Assembly (NCBI GenBank): GCA_963715055.1 | Contig: CAVQRB010000016.1 | Coordinates: 18,907-82,906 of the forward strand | Source of the DNA: CAVQRB01 sp963715055 | GTDB taxonomy: Bacteria > Pseudomonadota > Alphaproteobacteria > Rhodobacterales > Rhodobacteraceae | Direction: 5' to 3' | Length of the DNA stretch: 64,000 nt | Part shown: positions 1 to 9,094 of the stretch, in pieces | Layout: every line of letters begins with the position of its first letter | How positions within the stretch are numbered: the first letter of the stretch is position 1 | Notes under the pieces: model-generated | Seen by the model: only the letters and a program-made list of their open reading frames with translations | Told to the model about the DNA's origin: nothing | Database searches by the model: none | Program-made: the position numbers and the translations under genes

Positions 1-1107
1 CGCCTGCGCCCCACCGCTTAGGGCGCCCTTGAAGAGCGTGGCGCCCGTCGAGGCCCCCTCGGCAGTCATCACGTTGCGGGCCCGGTGTGTCAGGCGTTGG
101 CCGTATTCGAGCAGCCGCAACTCCTCCGTCAGGGAAATCCGCACGTTGGAATCGGTGCCGATGCCGAAGCGCCCCCCGGCACGCAGATACGCTGGACCAT
201 TGAAGATACCGTCCCCGAGATTGGCTTCGGTGATCGGGCAGAGACCGGCGACGGCACCGGACCGTGCGAGCCGTTCGGTCTCGCGCGCCGTCATATGCGT
301 GGCATGGATCAGGCACCAGCGTTCGTTCACTCCGGCCTCGTCCAGCAGCCAGTCGACAGGCCGCGCGCCAAGTCTTGCCTCGACGCTCTCCACCTCCTGC
401 AACTGCTCCGCCGCGTGGATGTGGACCGGCCCCTCCGTCCAGCTCGCAAGGAGTTGCCTGAGGTCGGCGGGAGACGTCGCGCGCAGGGAGTGCGGCGCCA
501 CGCCGAGACGGGCGTCCTCCGGCAGCGCTGATAGCCTGGCGCGGCAGCGCTCAAGCAGGTCCGTGTACGCGTCGAGCGCATTGCCGAACCGCAACTGTCC
601 GCCCGCGAGCGGTGCGAGATCGACGCCCGAATGCGTGTAGAGCACGGGCAGATGCGTGAGCCCGATGCCGGTCTGCGTCGCTGCGGCGAAGATGCGGGCG
701 GAAAGCTCCGCCGGATCGTCGTAGCGCTGCCCGCCCGGCGCGTGGTGCAGATAGTGAAATTCCGCTACCGAGGCATAGCCCGCCTTTTGCATTTCCATGA
801 AAGCCAGCGCGGCGATCGCCTGCACATGATCGGGCGTCAGGTGATCCAGAAAGCGGTACATCAGGCTGCGCCAGGTCCAGAAGCTGTCCTGCCCGGCGGC
901 CCTCGCTTCCGTCATGCCTGCCATGGCGCGCTGGAAGCTGTGGCTGTGCAGGTTCGGCATCGCCGGCAGCAGCGTATCGACGCGCGTATCGCCGTCCTGT
1001 GCGGCACTGCCACTCTCGACACTGCCGATCAGGGCCCCGGCGAGCCTCAGGCGGACGTCGCAGTGCCATTGATCGCCAAGCAGCGCACGCTTTGCAAAAA
1101 CCGCCAT
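1..1107 (-). CDS. hutF: Formimidoylglutamate deiminase HutF (C-terminus cut by window edge)
   Basis: Cytoplasmic amidohydrolase-fold enzyme that deiminates N-formimidoyl-L-glutamate to N-formyl-L-glutamate and ammonia, the branch of histidine degradation that needs HutG. Reading starts at ATG 1107 (MAVFAKRAL) and is open for 369 codons to the left edge, so the last part of a roughly 450-residue protein is missing. The metal-site motif NLHSHSFQ, the IHAAEQ histidine, the HATHM segment and GTDSNVRISLTEELR are all present in the order expected of HutF. It is divergent from hutI, with 83 bp between the two starts. The presence of hutG downstream agrees with a deiminase rather than a formimidoylglutamase pathway. 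Assignment by family recognition; firm. Confidence 0.93.
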   Translation of the reverse strand, partial: MAVFAKRALLGDQWHCDVRLRLAGALIGSVESGSAAQDGDTRVDTLLPAMPNLHSHSFQRAMAGMTEARAAGQDSFWTWRSLMYRFLDHLTPDHVQAIAALAFMEMQKAGYASVAEFHYLHHAPGGQRYDDPAELSARIFAAATQTGIGLTHLPVLYTHSGVDLAPLAGGQLRFGNALDAYTDLLERCRARLSALPEDARLGVAPHSLRATSPADLRQLLASWTEGPVHIHAAEQLQEVESVEARLGARPVDWLLDEAGVNERWCLIHATHMTARETERLARSGAVAGLCPITEANLGDGIFNGPAYLRAGGRFGIGTDSNVRISLTEELRLLEYGQRLTHRARNVMTAEGASTGATLFKGALSGGAQA

Positions 1108-1118
1108 GCCGGTCCTCA

Positions 1119-1134
1119 TTATGAGTAGACATAA
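1119..1134. promoter_or_regulatory. Inverted repeat in the hutF/hutI divergent promoter region, possible operator
   Basis: The 83-bp spacer between the divergent hutF and hutI starts carries TTATGAGTAGACATAA, with perfect 5-bp arms TTATG/CATAA around a 6-bp centre. It lies in an AT-rich stretch (1119-1160) of an otherwise GC-rich locus. Hut genes are commonly repressed by the GntR-family HutC, which binds short palindromes, so an operator is plausible. No hutC gene is visible in the window, and the site does not match a consensus I can recite with certainty. Confidence 0.35.
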
Positions 1135-1190
1135 CAACAATAAGACCATAATTTATTCCGGACAAGCTGCAAGTTCCGCGGGTGGCGATC

Positions 1191-2396
1191 ATGTCCCAGA
1201 AAGTCCTGACAAATTGCCGAGCCGCCACGATGGCGATGACGGGCGCGCCTTACGGTCTGATCGAGGACTGTGCCGTCGTGCTGTCCTCGGGCCGGATCGA
1301 CTGGATCGGGCCGCGAACGGAGCTGTCTCCGACACAGCTTGCCTTGCCCTCGACCGACCTTGAGGGGCGGCTCCTGACGCCCGCGCTGGTCGATTGCCAT
1401 ACGCATCTGGTGCATGGCGGCAACCGCGCGCGGGAGTTCGAGATGCGGTTGCAAGGCGCGAGCTACACGGAAATTGCGCAGGCGGGCGGCGGCATCGTCT
1501 CTACCGTCGCCGCGACTCGCGGCGCCTGCGAGGAAGATCTTGTCGCCAGCGCCTTGCCCCGCCTCGATGCCTTGATCGCGGAAGGGTTGACCACCATCGA
1601 AATCAAATCCGGCTACGGGCTGGACCTGGAGACCGAACTCAGGATGTTGCGGGTCGCGCGCAGGCTCGGCATGCTGCGCGCGGTCGCGATCCGCACGACC
1701 TTCCTTGGTGCCCATGCCGTGCCGACGGAGTTCGACGGGCGGGCGGACCAGTATATCGACGATATCTGCATTCCTGCGCTGCGCGCCGCCCATGCCGAGG
1801 GCCTCGTGGATGCGGTCGATGGCTTTTGCGAGGGCATCGCCTTCTCGCCCGCCCAAGTCGCGCGGGTCTTTGCGGTGGCGCAGGACCTCGGGCTGCCGGT
1901 CAAGATACATGCCGAACAACTCTCCAACCTCGGGGGTGCCCGGCTGGCGGCGGGGTTCGGGGCGCTTTCGGCGGATCACCTCGAATATCTCGACGCGGCG
2001 GGCGTGCAAGCCATGGCGGCGGCCGGTACGGTTGCGGTCATCCTGCCGGGGGCGTTCTATACCCTGCGCGAGACGCAGGCGCCGCCGATCGACCTGCTGC
2101 GCCGGTATGGCGTGCCGATGGCGGTGGCGACGGATGCCAACCCCGGTTCCTCGCCGATGACCTCGCTGCTGCTGGCGATGAACATGGCGGCGACTCTTTT
2201 CGGGATGACGCCGGAAGAGGCGCTGGCCGGAACTACCCGCCATGCAGCACGAGCGCTCGGTCTTGCGGACCGTGGGATGCTGGCACCCGGCTTGCGCGCG
2301 GATATGGCGGTCTGGGACGTGGGGCATCCGGCGGAATTGGCCTACCGCATCGGGTTCAATCCGCTTCATGCGCGTCTTTATGGAGGTGAGCCATGA
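1191..2396 (+). CDS. hutI: Imidazolonepropionase HutI
   Basis: Hydrolyses 4-imidazolone-5-propionate to N-formimidoyl-L-glutamate, step three of histidine catabolism; cytoplasmic metal-dependent amidohydrolase. The protein is 401 residues from ATG 1191; an in-frame GTG at 1182 would add three residues and cannot be excluded. The metal-binding HTH motif sits at residues 70-72 (VDCHTHLVHGG), followed by GGGIVSTV, EIKSGYGLDLE, the KIHAEQLS histidine and ATDANPGSSP, all diagnostic for HutI. The stop overlaps the hutH start in an ATGA junction, so translation is probably coupled. First gene of the rightward hut operon. Confidence 0.95.
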   Translation: MSQKVLTNCRAATMAMTGAPYGLIEDCAVVLSSGRIDWIGPRTELSPTQLALPSTDLEGRLLTPALVDCHTHLVHGGNRAREFEMRLQGASYTEIAQAGGGIVSTVAATRGACEEDLVASALPRLDALIAEGLTTIEIKSGYGLDLETELRMLRVARRLGMLRAVAIRTTFLGAHAVPTEFDGRADQYIDDICIPALRAAHAEGLVDAVDGFCEGIAFSPAQVARVFAVAQDLGLPVKIHAEQLSNLGGARLAAGFGALSADHLEYLDAAGVQAMAAAGTVAVILPGAFYTLRETQAPPIDLLRRYGVPMAVATDANPGSSPMTSLLLAMNMAATLFGMTPEEALAGTTRHAARALGLADRGMLAPGLRADMAVWDVGHPAELAYRIGFNPLHARLYGGEP

Positions 2397-3931
2397 CGCC
2401 GCTCATCCTGACACCCGGAGCGGTCACGCCGGACGACCTCGCGCAGGTCTATCGCACGGGGCGGGCCGTGCGCCTCGATCCTGACTGCCGTCCGGCGGTC
2501 GAAGCGGCAGCCGGTGTCATCGCCAGCGCAGCCGAGAGCGACGCGCCGGTCTATGGGGTCAACACCGGCTTTGGCAAACTGGCCAGCGTCAAGATCGCGT
2601 CGCGGGATACGGCGACCCTGCAGCGCAACCTGATCCTGTCGCATTGCTGCGGTGTGGGTGCGCCCATATCGACGGCGCAGGCCCGGCTGATCATGACGCT
2701 GAAACTGCTCTCACTGGGGCGCGGAGCATCGGGGGTGCGCTGGGTCCTGATCGACATGCTGGAGCAGATGCTGGCGCGCGGTGTCACGCCGGTGATCCCG
2801 TCGCAGGGGTCCGTGGGGGCCTCGGGCGATCTGGCGCCGCTGGCGCATATGACCGCCGTCATCATCGGCGAAGGCGAGGCGGAGGTGGAGGGCATCCAAA
2901 TGCCCGGTCGCGCGGCGCTGGAGAAGGTCGGTCTGGCGCCGATCCCGCTCGGGCCCAAGGAAGGCCTCGCCTTCATCAATGGTACACAGTTCTCGACCGC
3001 TTTCGGCCTGATCGGGCTTTTCGGCGCATGGGATGCGGCGATGTCGGCACTGGTCACCTCGGCGATGTCCACCGATGCGATCATGGGGTCGACCGCCCCC
3101 TTGCACCCCGATATCCACGAGTTGCGCGGGCATCGCGGCCAGATCGAGGCTGCCGCCGCGATGCGCGACCTGCTCGAGGGTTCCGAAATTCGCGAAAGCC
3201 ACCGTGAAGGCGACAGCCGTGTGCAGGATCCCTACTGCATCCGCTGCCAGCCGCAGGTCATGGGGGCCGTCATGGACGTGCTGCGGCAGGCGGCGACAAC
3301 GCTTCGGATCGAGGCCAATGCCGCTACGGACAACCCACTGGTTCTGACACAGGCGGGGATGATCGTTTCGGGCGGGAACTTCCATGCCGAACCGGTGGGT
3401 TTTGCCGCGGACATGATCGCGCTGGCGCTCTCCGAGATCGGGGCGATCGCGCAGCGGCGCGTGGCGCTGATGGTCGACCCCACGCTCTCCTTCGACCTGC
3501 CGCCCTTCCTGACCCGCGAGCCGGGGCTCAATTCCGGCTATATGATCGCGGAAGTCACCACCGCGGCGCTGATGTCGGAGAACAAGCATCTCGCCATGCC
3601 GTGCGTCACCGACAGCACGCCCACGTCGGCCAATCAGGAGGACCACGTGTCGATGGCCGCCCATGGCGCCTATCGCCTGTTGCGGATGCTCGACAACCTG
3701 CATGTGATCCTGGGCGTGGAACTGCTCTGCGCGGCTCAAGGGATCGAGTTCCGCGCACCGCTCGCCACGAGTGCCCCCCTGCAAGCCTGCCTCGGGCGTC
3801 TGCGCGCAGAGGTGCCCGCCCTGACCCTCGATCGCTATCTCGCGCCCGACATTGCCAAGGCAGCGCAGTTGATCGCTTCCGGCGAGGTTGCGTCGCTGAG
3901 CCGAGTGGCCATGCCCCGGGTTGCGCCATGA
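2393..3931 (+). CDS. hutH: Histidine ammonia-lyase HutH
   Basis: Removes ammonia from L-histidine to give urocanate, the first step of histidine degradation. The 512-residue length is normal for the family. Ala143-Ser144-Gly145, inside GSVGASGDLAPLAHM, is the tripeptide that cyclises to the MIO electrophile. Other family segments are YGVNTGFGKLA near residue 54 and QEDHVSMAAHGAYR in the C-terminal third. It overlaps hutI by four bases (ATGA) upstream and hutG by four bases downstream, so hutI-hutH-hutG-hutU is one tightly packed operon. Confidence 0.97.
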   Translation: MTPLILTPGAVTPDDLAQVYRTGRAVRLDPDCRPAVEAAAGVIASAAESDAPVYGVNTGFGKLASVKIASRDTATLQRNLILSHCCGVGAPISTAQARLIMTLKLLSLGRGASGVRWVLIDMLEQMLARGVTPVIPSQGSVGASGDLAPLAHMTAVIIGEGEAEVEGIQMPGRAALEKVGLAPIPLGPKEGLAFINGTQFSTAFGLIGLFGAWDAAMSALVTSAMSTDAIMGSTAPLHPDIHELRGHRGQIEAAAAMRDLLEGSEIRESHREGDSRVQDPYCIRCQPQVMGAVMDVLRQAATTLRIEANAATDNPLVLTQAGMIVSGGNFHAEPVGFAADMIALALSEIGAIAQRRVALMVDPTLSFDLPPFLTREPGLNSGYMIAEVTTAALMSENKHLAMPCVTDSTPTSANQEDHVSMAAHGAYRLLRMLDNLHVILGVELLCAAQGIEFRAPLATSAPLQACLGRLRAEVPALTLDRYLAPDIAKAAQLIASGEVASLSRVAMPRVAP

Positions 3932-4752
3932 CCCTCTTCGACGTGATCCCCGGCGACAGCCCCGTGGTGCTGGCGCAGCCCCATGGCGGCACCTTCCTGC
4001 CCGATGACCTGATGGCGCGGCTCAATGATAACGGGCGTAGTCTGGCGGATACGGACTGGCATATCGAGCGGCTCTACGACGGGCTGCTGAAGGGGGCCAC
4101 GGTGGTGAAATCCAACGTGCATCGCTACGCCATCGATGCCAACCGCGACCCGGATGGTCAATCGCTTTACCCCGGCCAGAATACCACCGAACTCTGCCCC
4201 ACCACCGATTTCGACGGGCAGCCCATCTGGCAACCGGGGCAAGAGCCATCAGCCGATGAGATCGCCGCGCGCCGGGAGGCCTATCACGCGCCATACCACG
4301 ACGCACTGGCGCAGGAACTGGCGCGGGTCATGGCGAAGCACGGGGTTGTGGTGCTATACGATTGCCATTCGATCCGCTCGACGATCCCGTTTCTGTTCGA
4401 AGGCCGGCTGCCGGTTTTCAACATCGGCACCAATGCAACGGCCACCTGCGCTCCACTGGTCGAAAAGACCGTCGCAAGCCATTGCAGCGCCGCAACGCCC
4501 CAGTATGACACAACCGTCAATGGCCGGTTCAAGGGCGGCTGGACGACGCGGCACTACGGACGGCCCGATCTGGGCCAGCACGCGATCCAGATGGAACTGG
4601 CGCAGCGCGCCTACATGACCGAAGCCGCTCCATGGGGCTACCGTTCCGATCTGGCGGAGTCGCTGCGCAAGGTGATTGCAGGCATTTTGAAGGACCTGGA
4701 TGCGCTGGCGCGCGGTGTGGAACTGAAACCGAAAGGACAAGACGATGCTTGA
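3928..4752 (+). CDS. hutG: N-formylglutamate deformylase HutG
   Basis: Hydrolyses N-formyl-L-glutamate to glutamate and formate, the last step of the pathway that begins with HutF. The ATG at 3928 overlaps the hutH TGA; starting there gives 274 residues, the usual size. Recognisable segments are the N-terminal QPHGG, DTDWHIERLYDGL, the NRDPDG strip and the YDCHSIRS metal/active-site region. A longer open frame upstream is only read-through inside hutH. The 3' end overlaps hutU by eight bases. Confidence 0.94.
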   Translation: MTLFDVIPGDSPVVLAQPHGGTFLPDDLMARLNDNGRSLADTDWHIERLYDGLLKGATVVKSNVHRYAIDANRDPDGQSLYPGQNTTELCPTTDFDGQPIWQPGQEPSADEIAARREAYHAPYHDALAQELARVMAKHGVVVLYDCHSIRSTIPFLFEGRLPVFNIGTNATATCAPLVEKTVASHCSAATPQYDTTVNGRFKGGWTTRHYGRPDLGQHAIQMELAQRAYMTEAAPWGYRSDLAESLRKVIAGILKDLDALARGVELKPKGQDDA

Positions 4753-6412
4753 TCGCAAGAACACACGGGACGTCTATCCGCCGACCGGGAGTACGCTGAA
4801 CGCCAAAAGCTGGCTGACCGAGGCGCCGCTGCGCATGCTGATGAACAACCTGCATCCCGACGTGGCGGAAAACCCGCATGAACTGGTGGTCTACGGTGGT
4901 ATCGGGCGGGCCGCACGAAGCTGGTCGGATTTCGACGCGATGGTAGCGACCCTGAAGGACCTCGAGGACGACGAGACGATGATCGTGCAATCGGGGCGAC
5001 CGGTGGCGGTGATCCGGACCCATGCAGATGCGCCGCGGGTGCTGATCGCCAATTCCAACCTCGTGCCGCATTGGGCGACCTGGGACCATTTTCATGAGCT
5101 CGACCGAAAGGGGCTGATGATGTACGGCCAGATGACGGCTGGCTCCTGGATCTACATCGGCAGCCAAGGCATCGTGCAGGGCACTTACGAGACCTTCGTC
5201 GAAGCGGGCCGTCAGCACTATGCCGGTGATCTCACCGGGAAATGGATTCTCACCGGGGGCCTCGGCGGGATGGGTGGGGCGCAGCCGCTTGCGGCGGTGA
5301 TGGCGGGGGCCTGCTGCCTCGCGGTGGAGTGCAACCCCGAGAGCATCGACTTCCGACTACGCACGAAATACGTGGATGAGCGCGCCGATACGCTGGACGA
5401 AGCTTTGGCGATGATCGCGCGTTGGACCGCGGCCGGAGAGGCGAAATCCGTCGGGCTTCTGGGCAATGCGGCGGATGTATTTCCCGAACTCGTCCGGCGC
5501 GGCGTACGACCTGATATCGTGACCGACCAGACCTCCGCCCATGATCCCTTGAACGGCTATCTGCCGCAGGGCTGGAGCATGGCCGAATGGAAGGCCAGAC
5601 GCGAAAGCGACCCCAAGGCCGTCGAAAAAGCCGCCCGTGCCAGCATGAAGGTGCATGTGCAGGCCATGGTGGATTTCTGGGACGCGGGCGTGCCGACGCT
5701 GGATTACGGCAATAACATCCGGCAGGTGGCGTTGGAGGAGGGGCTGGAGAATGCCTTCGCCTTCCCGGGTTTCGTGCCCGCCTATATCCGTCCGCTCTTT
5801 TGCCGTGGGATCGGGCCGTTCCGCTGGTGTGCGCTCTCGGGCGACCCGGAGGACATCTACAAGACCGACGCCAAGGTGAAGGAACTGGTGGACGATCCGC
5901 ATCTGCACAACTGGCTCGACATGGCGCGCGCGCGGATCAGCTTCCAGGGGCTACCCGCCCGTATCTGCTGGGTTGGGCTCGGGGTGCGTCACAAGCTGGG
6001 GCTTGCCTTCAACGAGATGGTGCGCAGCGGGGAGTTGAGCGCGCCGGTGGTGATCGGGCGCGATCACCTCGATTCAGGCTCCGTCGCCTCGCCCAACCGC
6101 GAGACCGAAGCGATGAAGGACGGATCGGACGCGGTGTCCGACTGGCCACTGCTCAATGCGCTGATCAACACCGCCTCCGGTGCCACCTGGGTGTCGCTGC
6201 ACCACGGCGGAGGTGTGGGCATGGGATTCAGCCAGCATGCCGGTATGGTGATCTGCGCCGATGGCACGGATGCCGCCGCAGCGCGCCTCGAACGCGTGCT
6301 CTGGAACGATCCGGCGTCGGGCGTCTGGCGCCACGCGGATGCGGGCTACGAGGACGCCGTGGCCTGCGCGCGGGAACAGGGTTTGCGGCTGCCACGGATC
6401 CTCGGAAACTGA
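4745..6412 (+). CDS. hutU: Urocanate hydratase HutU
   Basis: Converts urocanate to 4-imidazolone-5-propionate using a tightly bound NAD+ as electrophile; step two of histidine degradation. Its 555 residues match the family. The N-terminal LMNNLHPDVAENP and YGGIGRAARSW, the nucleotide-binding GGLGGMGGAQP around residue 175, QTSAHDPLNGYLP and the C-terminal HHGGGVGMGFSQHAG are characteristic. The start lies inside hutG (8-nt overlap), and the gene closes the hut operon, ending 14 bp before the convergent stop of the solute-binding protein gene. Confidence 0.96.
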   Translation: MLDRKNTRDVYPPTGSTLNAKSWLTEAPLRMLMNNLHPDVAENPHELVVYGGIGRAARSWSDFDAMVATLKDLEDDETMIVQSGRPVAVIRTHADAPRVLIANSNLVPHWATWDHFHELDRKGLMMYGQMTAGSWIYIGSQGIVQGTYETFVEAGRQHYAGDLTGKWILTGGLGGMGGAQPLAAVMAGACCLAVECNPESIDFRLRTKYVDERADTLDEALAMIARWTAAGEAKSVGLLGNAADVFPELVRRGVRPDIVTDQTSAHDPLNGYLPQGWSMAEWKARRESDPKAVEKAARASMKVHVQAMVDFWDAGVPTLDYGNNIRQVALEEGLENAFAFPGFVPAYIRPLFCRGIGPFRWCALSGDPEDIYKTDAKVKELVDDPHLHNWLDMARARISFQGLPARICWVGLGVRHKLGLAFNEMVRSGELSAPVVIGRDHLDSGSVASPNRETEAMKDGSDAVSDWPLLNALINTASGATWVSLHHGGGVGMGFSQHAGMVICADGTDAAAARLERVLWNDPASGVWRHADAGYEDAVACAREQGLRLPRILGN

Positions 6413-6426
6413 GCCGCAGTTGCCGC

Positions 6427-7212
6427 TCAGGGCATCAGCAGGCCCCATTTCTCCGCCGTCAGGTCGAAGAAGCCTTGAGCCTTCTGCAACTCGATCCAGC
6501 TGTTGACGTAATTGATCCAGACCTGGTCCGTCTGCGGCATCAGCATGGCGATGGGTGTCGGCGCGCGGGCTTCGTCCACGGGGATCTGGCGCACGTTGGG
6601 GAACTTCGAGATCAGGGTCGCTCCTTCGATGTTGGATGTGACGAAGACATCCGCGCGACCTGACAGGACTTCCTGATACCCCCGGGCGGGCGCTTCCACC
6701 ACGACGATCTCCGCGCCGGGGAACCAGTCCTTCACGCTCTTCTCGAAGGTGGTGCCAAGTTCTGTCGAGACTTTGACGCCTGCGGCATTGATGCTGTCCC
6801 AGCCATTGAAATTCGCCAGCTTGTCTTCGGTGGTGAAGGGCAGGGTCTCCACGGCGATATAGCTGTCGGAATAACCTGCCGCCTTGAGGCGCGCCGGGCT
6901 GATCGAAGCCGAACCGGTGATGTGGTAGTTGCCCGCGACCACGCCGCTGACCAGTGTCTTCCAATCCGTGGGCACGAATTCCAGGGCCACGCCGAGGTCT
7001 TCGGCGAGCTTGGTCATGATGTCGATGTCATAGCCGACGAAGGTGTTCGTGGCCGGGTCGCGCACCGACATCGGGTTCCAGTCGCCCGTGGTGCCGACCT
7101 TCAGCACGCCATTGCTCAGAATGTCGTTCAAGGCCGATTGCGCGCTTGCCGACCCGGCGGTCACGGCCAGCGCCACAGCCGCCCATAGTCCCAGCTTCCT
7201 GAAGAGTGTCAT
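6427..7212 (-). CDS. Amino-acid ABC transporter periplasmic substrate-binding protein (SBP family 3)
   Basis: Periplasmic binding component of a polar amino-acid importer. ATG 7212 is preferred over the longer frame because it opens a clean signal peptide (basic MTLFRKLGL, hydrophobic stretch, SASAQS cleavage region) with a purine-rich site upstream. The mature part has the family-3 features NGVLKVGTTGDWNPMSV, GYDIDIMTKLAEDLG and repeated GRADVF-type ligand residues. It is divergent from the ATPase and permease genes and convergent with hutU. Location beside the hut operon suggests histidine, urocanate or a related ligand, but the sequence does not fix specificity. Confidence 0.85.
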   Translation of the reverse strand: MTLFRKLGLWAAVALAVTAGSASAQSALNDILSNGVLKVGTTGDWNPMSVRDPATNTFVGYDIDIMTKLAEDLGVALEFVPTDWKTLVSGVVAGNYHITGSASISPARLKAAGYSDSYIAVETLPFTTEDKLANFNGWDSINAAGVKVSTELGTTFEKSVKDWFPGAEIVVVEAPARGYQEVLSGRADVFVTSNIEGATLISKFPNVRQIPVDEARAPTPIAMLMPQTDQVWINYVNSWIELQKAQGFFDLTAEKWGLLMP

Positions 7213-7333
7213 TGTCCGTTCCCTGTTGCTTGTTCTCGAATTCCGGTTCACCTAGCCTGTTGTCGGAGTTTTTCGATAGTTTCCGAAACAGATCAACCTA
7301 CAATGCACAGCATTCACTTCTGGGGAGAGGTCC

Positions 7334-8080
7334 ATGCAAGACAGCGGACCCGCCATCGACATCCGCGGGCTGAACAAGTGGTACGGCGATTTTCAAGCGC
7401 TCCGCAACGTCGACCTCCGCGTGATGCCGGGCGAGCGGATCGTGATCTGCGGGCCGTCGGGGTCCGGGAAATCGACCCTGATCCGCTGCATCAACGCGCT
7501 TGAGGCGCATGACCAAGGCACAATCACCGTGCGCGGCATCGAGATGAAGAACGACGGCGCCGCTACCGCTGGGCTTCAGGCCGAGGTCGGGATGGTGTTT
7601 CAGCAGTTCAATCTTTTCCCGCACCTCACGATCCTGGAGAACCTCACCCTTGGCCCGATGAAGGCGCGCGGCCTGTCGCGACCGGCGGCGGAAGCGCGGG
7701 CGATGGCCTATCTCGACCGTGTCCGCATCCCGGATCAGGCGCACAAAAAACCCGCCGCGCTGTCGGGCGGGCAGCAGCAACGAGTTGCGATCGCCCGCTC
7801 GCTTTGCATGGAGCCGAAGATCATGCTCTTCGATGAGCCGACCTCGGCGCTCGATCCCGAGATGATCGCCGAGGTGCTCGACGTGATCATCGATCTGGCG
7901 ATGGAGGGCATGACGATGATCTGCGTGACCCACGAGATGGGCTTTGCGCGCAAGGCGGCAGACCGGATGATTTTCATGGACGGCGGCGAAATCATCGAGA
8001 CCGGCACCCCGCAGACCTTCTTCGAAGCCCCGAAAACCGAGCGCTGCCGAACATTCCTGAGCCAGATCCTGAGCCATTAG
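7334..8080 (+). CDS. Amino-acid ABC transporter ATP-binding protein
   Basis: Cytoplasmic ATPase driving the importer encoded around it. The 248-residue protein has Walker A GPSGSGKST at residues 40-48, the Q-loop VFQQFNLFPHLT, signature LSGGQQQRVAIARS, Walker B IMLFDEPTSALDPEM and the switch histidine in VTHEMGFAR; it looks like the GlnQ/HisP subfamily. ATG 7334 follows GGGGAGAGG, a strong ribosome site. The permease starts seven bases after its stop. The 121-bp divergent spacer to the binding-protein gene must hold promoters for both directions. Confidence 0.95.
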   Translation: MQDSGPAIDIRGLNKWYGDFQALRNVDLRVMPGERIVICGPSGSGKSTLIRCINALEAHDQGTITVRGIEMKNDGAATAGLQAEVGMVFQQFNLFPHLTILENLTLGPMKARGLSRPAAEARAMAYLDRVRIPDQAHKKPAALSGGQQQRVAIARSLCMEPKIMLFDEPTSALDPEMIAEVLDVIIDLAMEGMTMICVTHEMGFARKAADRMIFMDGGEIIETGTPQTFFEAPKTERCRTFLSQILSH

Positions 8081-8086
8081 AGAGGC

Positions 8087-8860
8087 ATGCCCGTGACCGG
8101 AAGACTTCTCCTGCCGCTGGCGCTGCTGCTGCTTCTGTCGGGCTGTGCCTCCTCCGGGGGAACCTGGGGCTGGTATGTCATCGATCCCTCCACGCCGGCC
8201 GGCAAGAACAACATCCTGTTTCTGCTGGGCGGGTTCTGGAACACGATCCTTCTGTCGGTCACCGCAGCGGTTCTGTCGATGGCGATCGGCCTTCTGGTGG
8301 CCCTGCCGGGCATGTCGGCGAACCGCTGGGTTCGCCTGCCGTCGAGGGTGTACGTCGAGCTTATCCGGGCCATTCCCTTGCTGCCGATGCTCTTCTGGGT
8401 CTTCTACGGTCTGCCGGTCGTGCTCAGGTCCATCGGGATCAACGTCAGCATCGATGCCTTCTGGGGCGCGATCATCACGCTTGCGATTTCCGACAGCGCC
8501 TTCACGGCGGAAATCTACCGCTCCGGCATCCAGTCCATTGCCAGGGGCCAGACGGAGGCGGCCAGGACCATCGGCCTGAGCTACACGCAGACGATGCGCT
8601 ACGTGATCCTGCCGCAAGCGATCAGGCGCATTCTGCCGCCCTTGGCGAACCAGTTCATCTACATCGTCAAGATGTCCGCCTTTGCTTCCGTGATCGGCAT
8701 GCAGGAACTGACACGACGGGCCAACGAGTTGGTGGTCACGGAATACCGACCGCTCGAGATATACACGCTGCTCATCCTCGAATATCTGGTGCTCGTCCTG
8801 ATCATCAGTTTCTTCGTGCGCTGGCTGGAGCGGAAGATGGGCGCGGATGAGAGCAAGTGA
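8087..8860 (+). CDS. Amino-acid ABC transporter permease with lipobox-like N-terminus
   Basis: Inner-membrane permease of the HisM/GlnP type, 257 residues. The EAA-like cytoplasmic loop (EIYRSGIQSIARGQTEAA) and the adjoining LSYTQTMRYVILPQA identify the family, and five or so hydrophobic segments follow residue 40. Unusually, the first 25 residues read as a lipoprotein signal: basic start, a leucine run and a lipobox LSGC with Cys20, followed by ASSGG. Only one permease gene is present, so it may act as a homodimer or pair with a partner elsewhere. It ends the transporter operon; the puc control region follows. Confidence 0.88.
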   Translation: MPVTGRLLLPLALLLLLSGCASSGGTWGWYVIDPSTPAGKNNILFLLGGFWNTILLSVTAAVLSMAIGLLVALPGMSANRWVRLPSRVYVELIRAIPLLPMLFWVFYGLPVVLRSIGINVSIDAFWGAIITLAISDSAFTAEIYRSGIQSIARGQTEAARTIGLSYTQTMRYVILPQAIRRILPPLANQFIYIVKMSAFASVIGMQELTRRANELVVTEYRPLEIYTLLILEYLVLVLIISFFVRWLERKMGADESK

Positions 8861-9068
8861 GATCTGCGCAACCTGATCCCTTGGCGCAGCGTCGTGGACG
8901 GATCAAAGCAGGTCTGGGCGAAATTGTCCCTGCGTGCCTGATCATCAGACCGAGTCGTTCAGCCCAAGTGCACGCCTTGACGGTCAGGTCGTGCAAGCAC
9001 CCAAACGTCCGGAGAACTGTTGCGAACTTGGGGGTTTGCTGCTTTTCCGAGCTGAATTCACAAAAAGC

Positions 9069-9086
9069 TGTCAACTTAGTGTTACA
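9069..9086. promoter_or_regulatory. PpsR/CrtJ-type operator, distal copy
   Basis: The sequence TGT-N12-ACA (TGTCAACTTAGTGTTACA) exactly fits the consensus bound by PpsR/CrtJ, the redox- and light-responsive repressor of photosynthesis genes. It lies 113 bp upstream of the pucB start and 8 bp from a second copy. Pairs of such sites separated by about 8 bp are the arrangement known at repressed photosynthesis promoters in Rhodobacter. Confidence 0.82.
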
Positions 9087-9094
9087 CTTGAAAA

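Noticed and set aside
8861..9060. Remnant gene between the ABC permease and the puc promoter
   Set aside because: Short frames on both strands have no family resemblance or ribosome sites.
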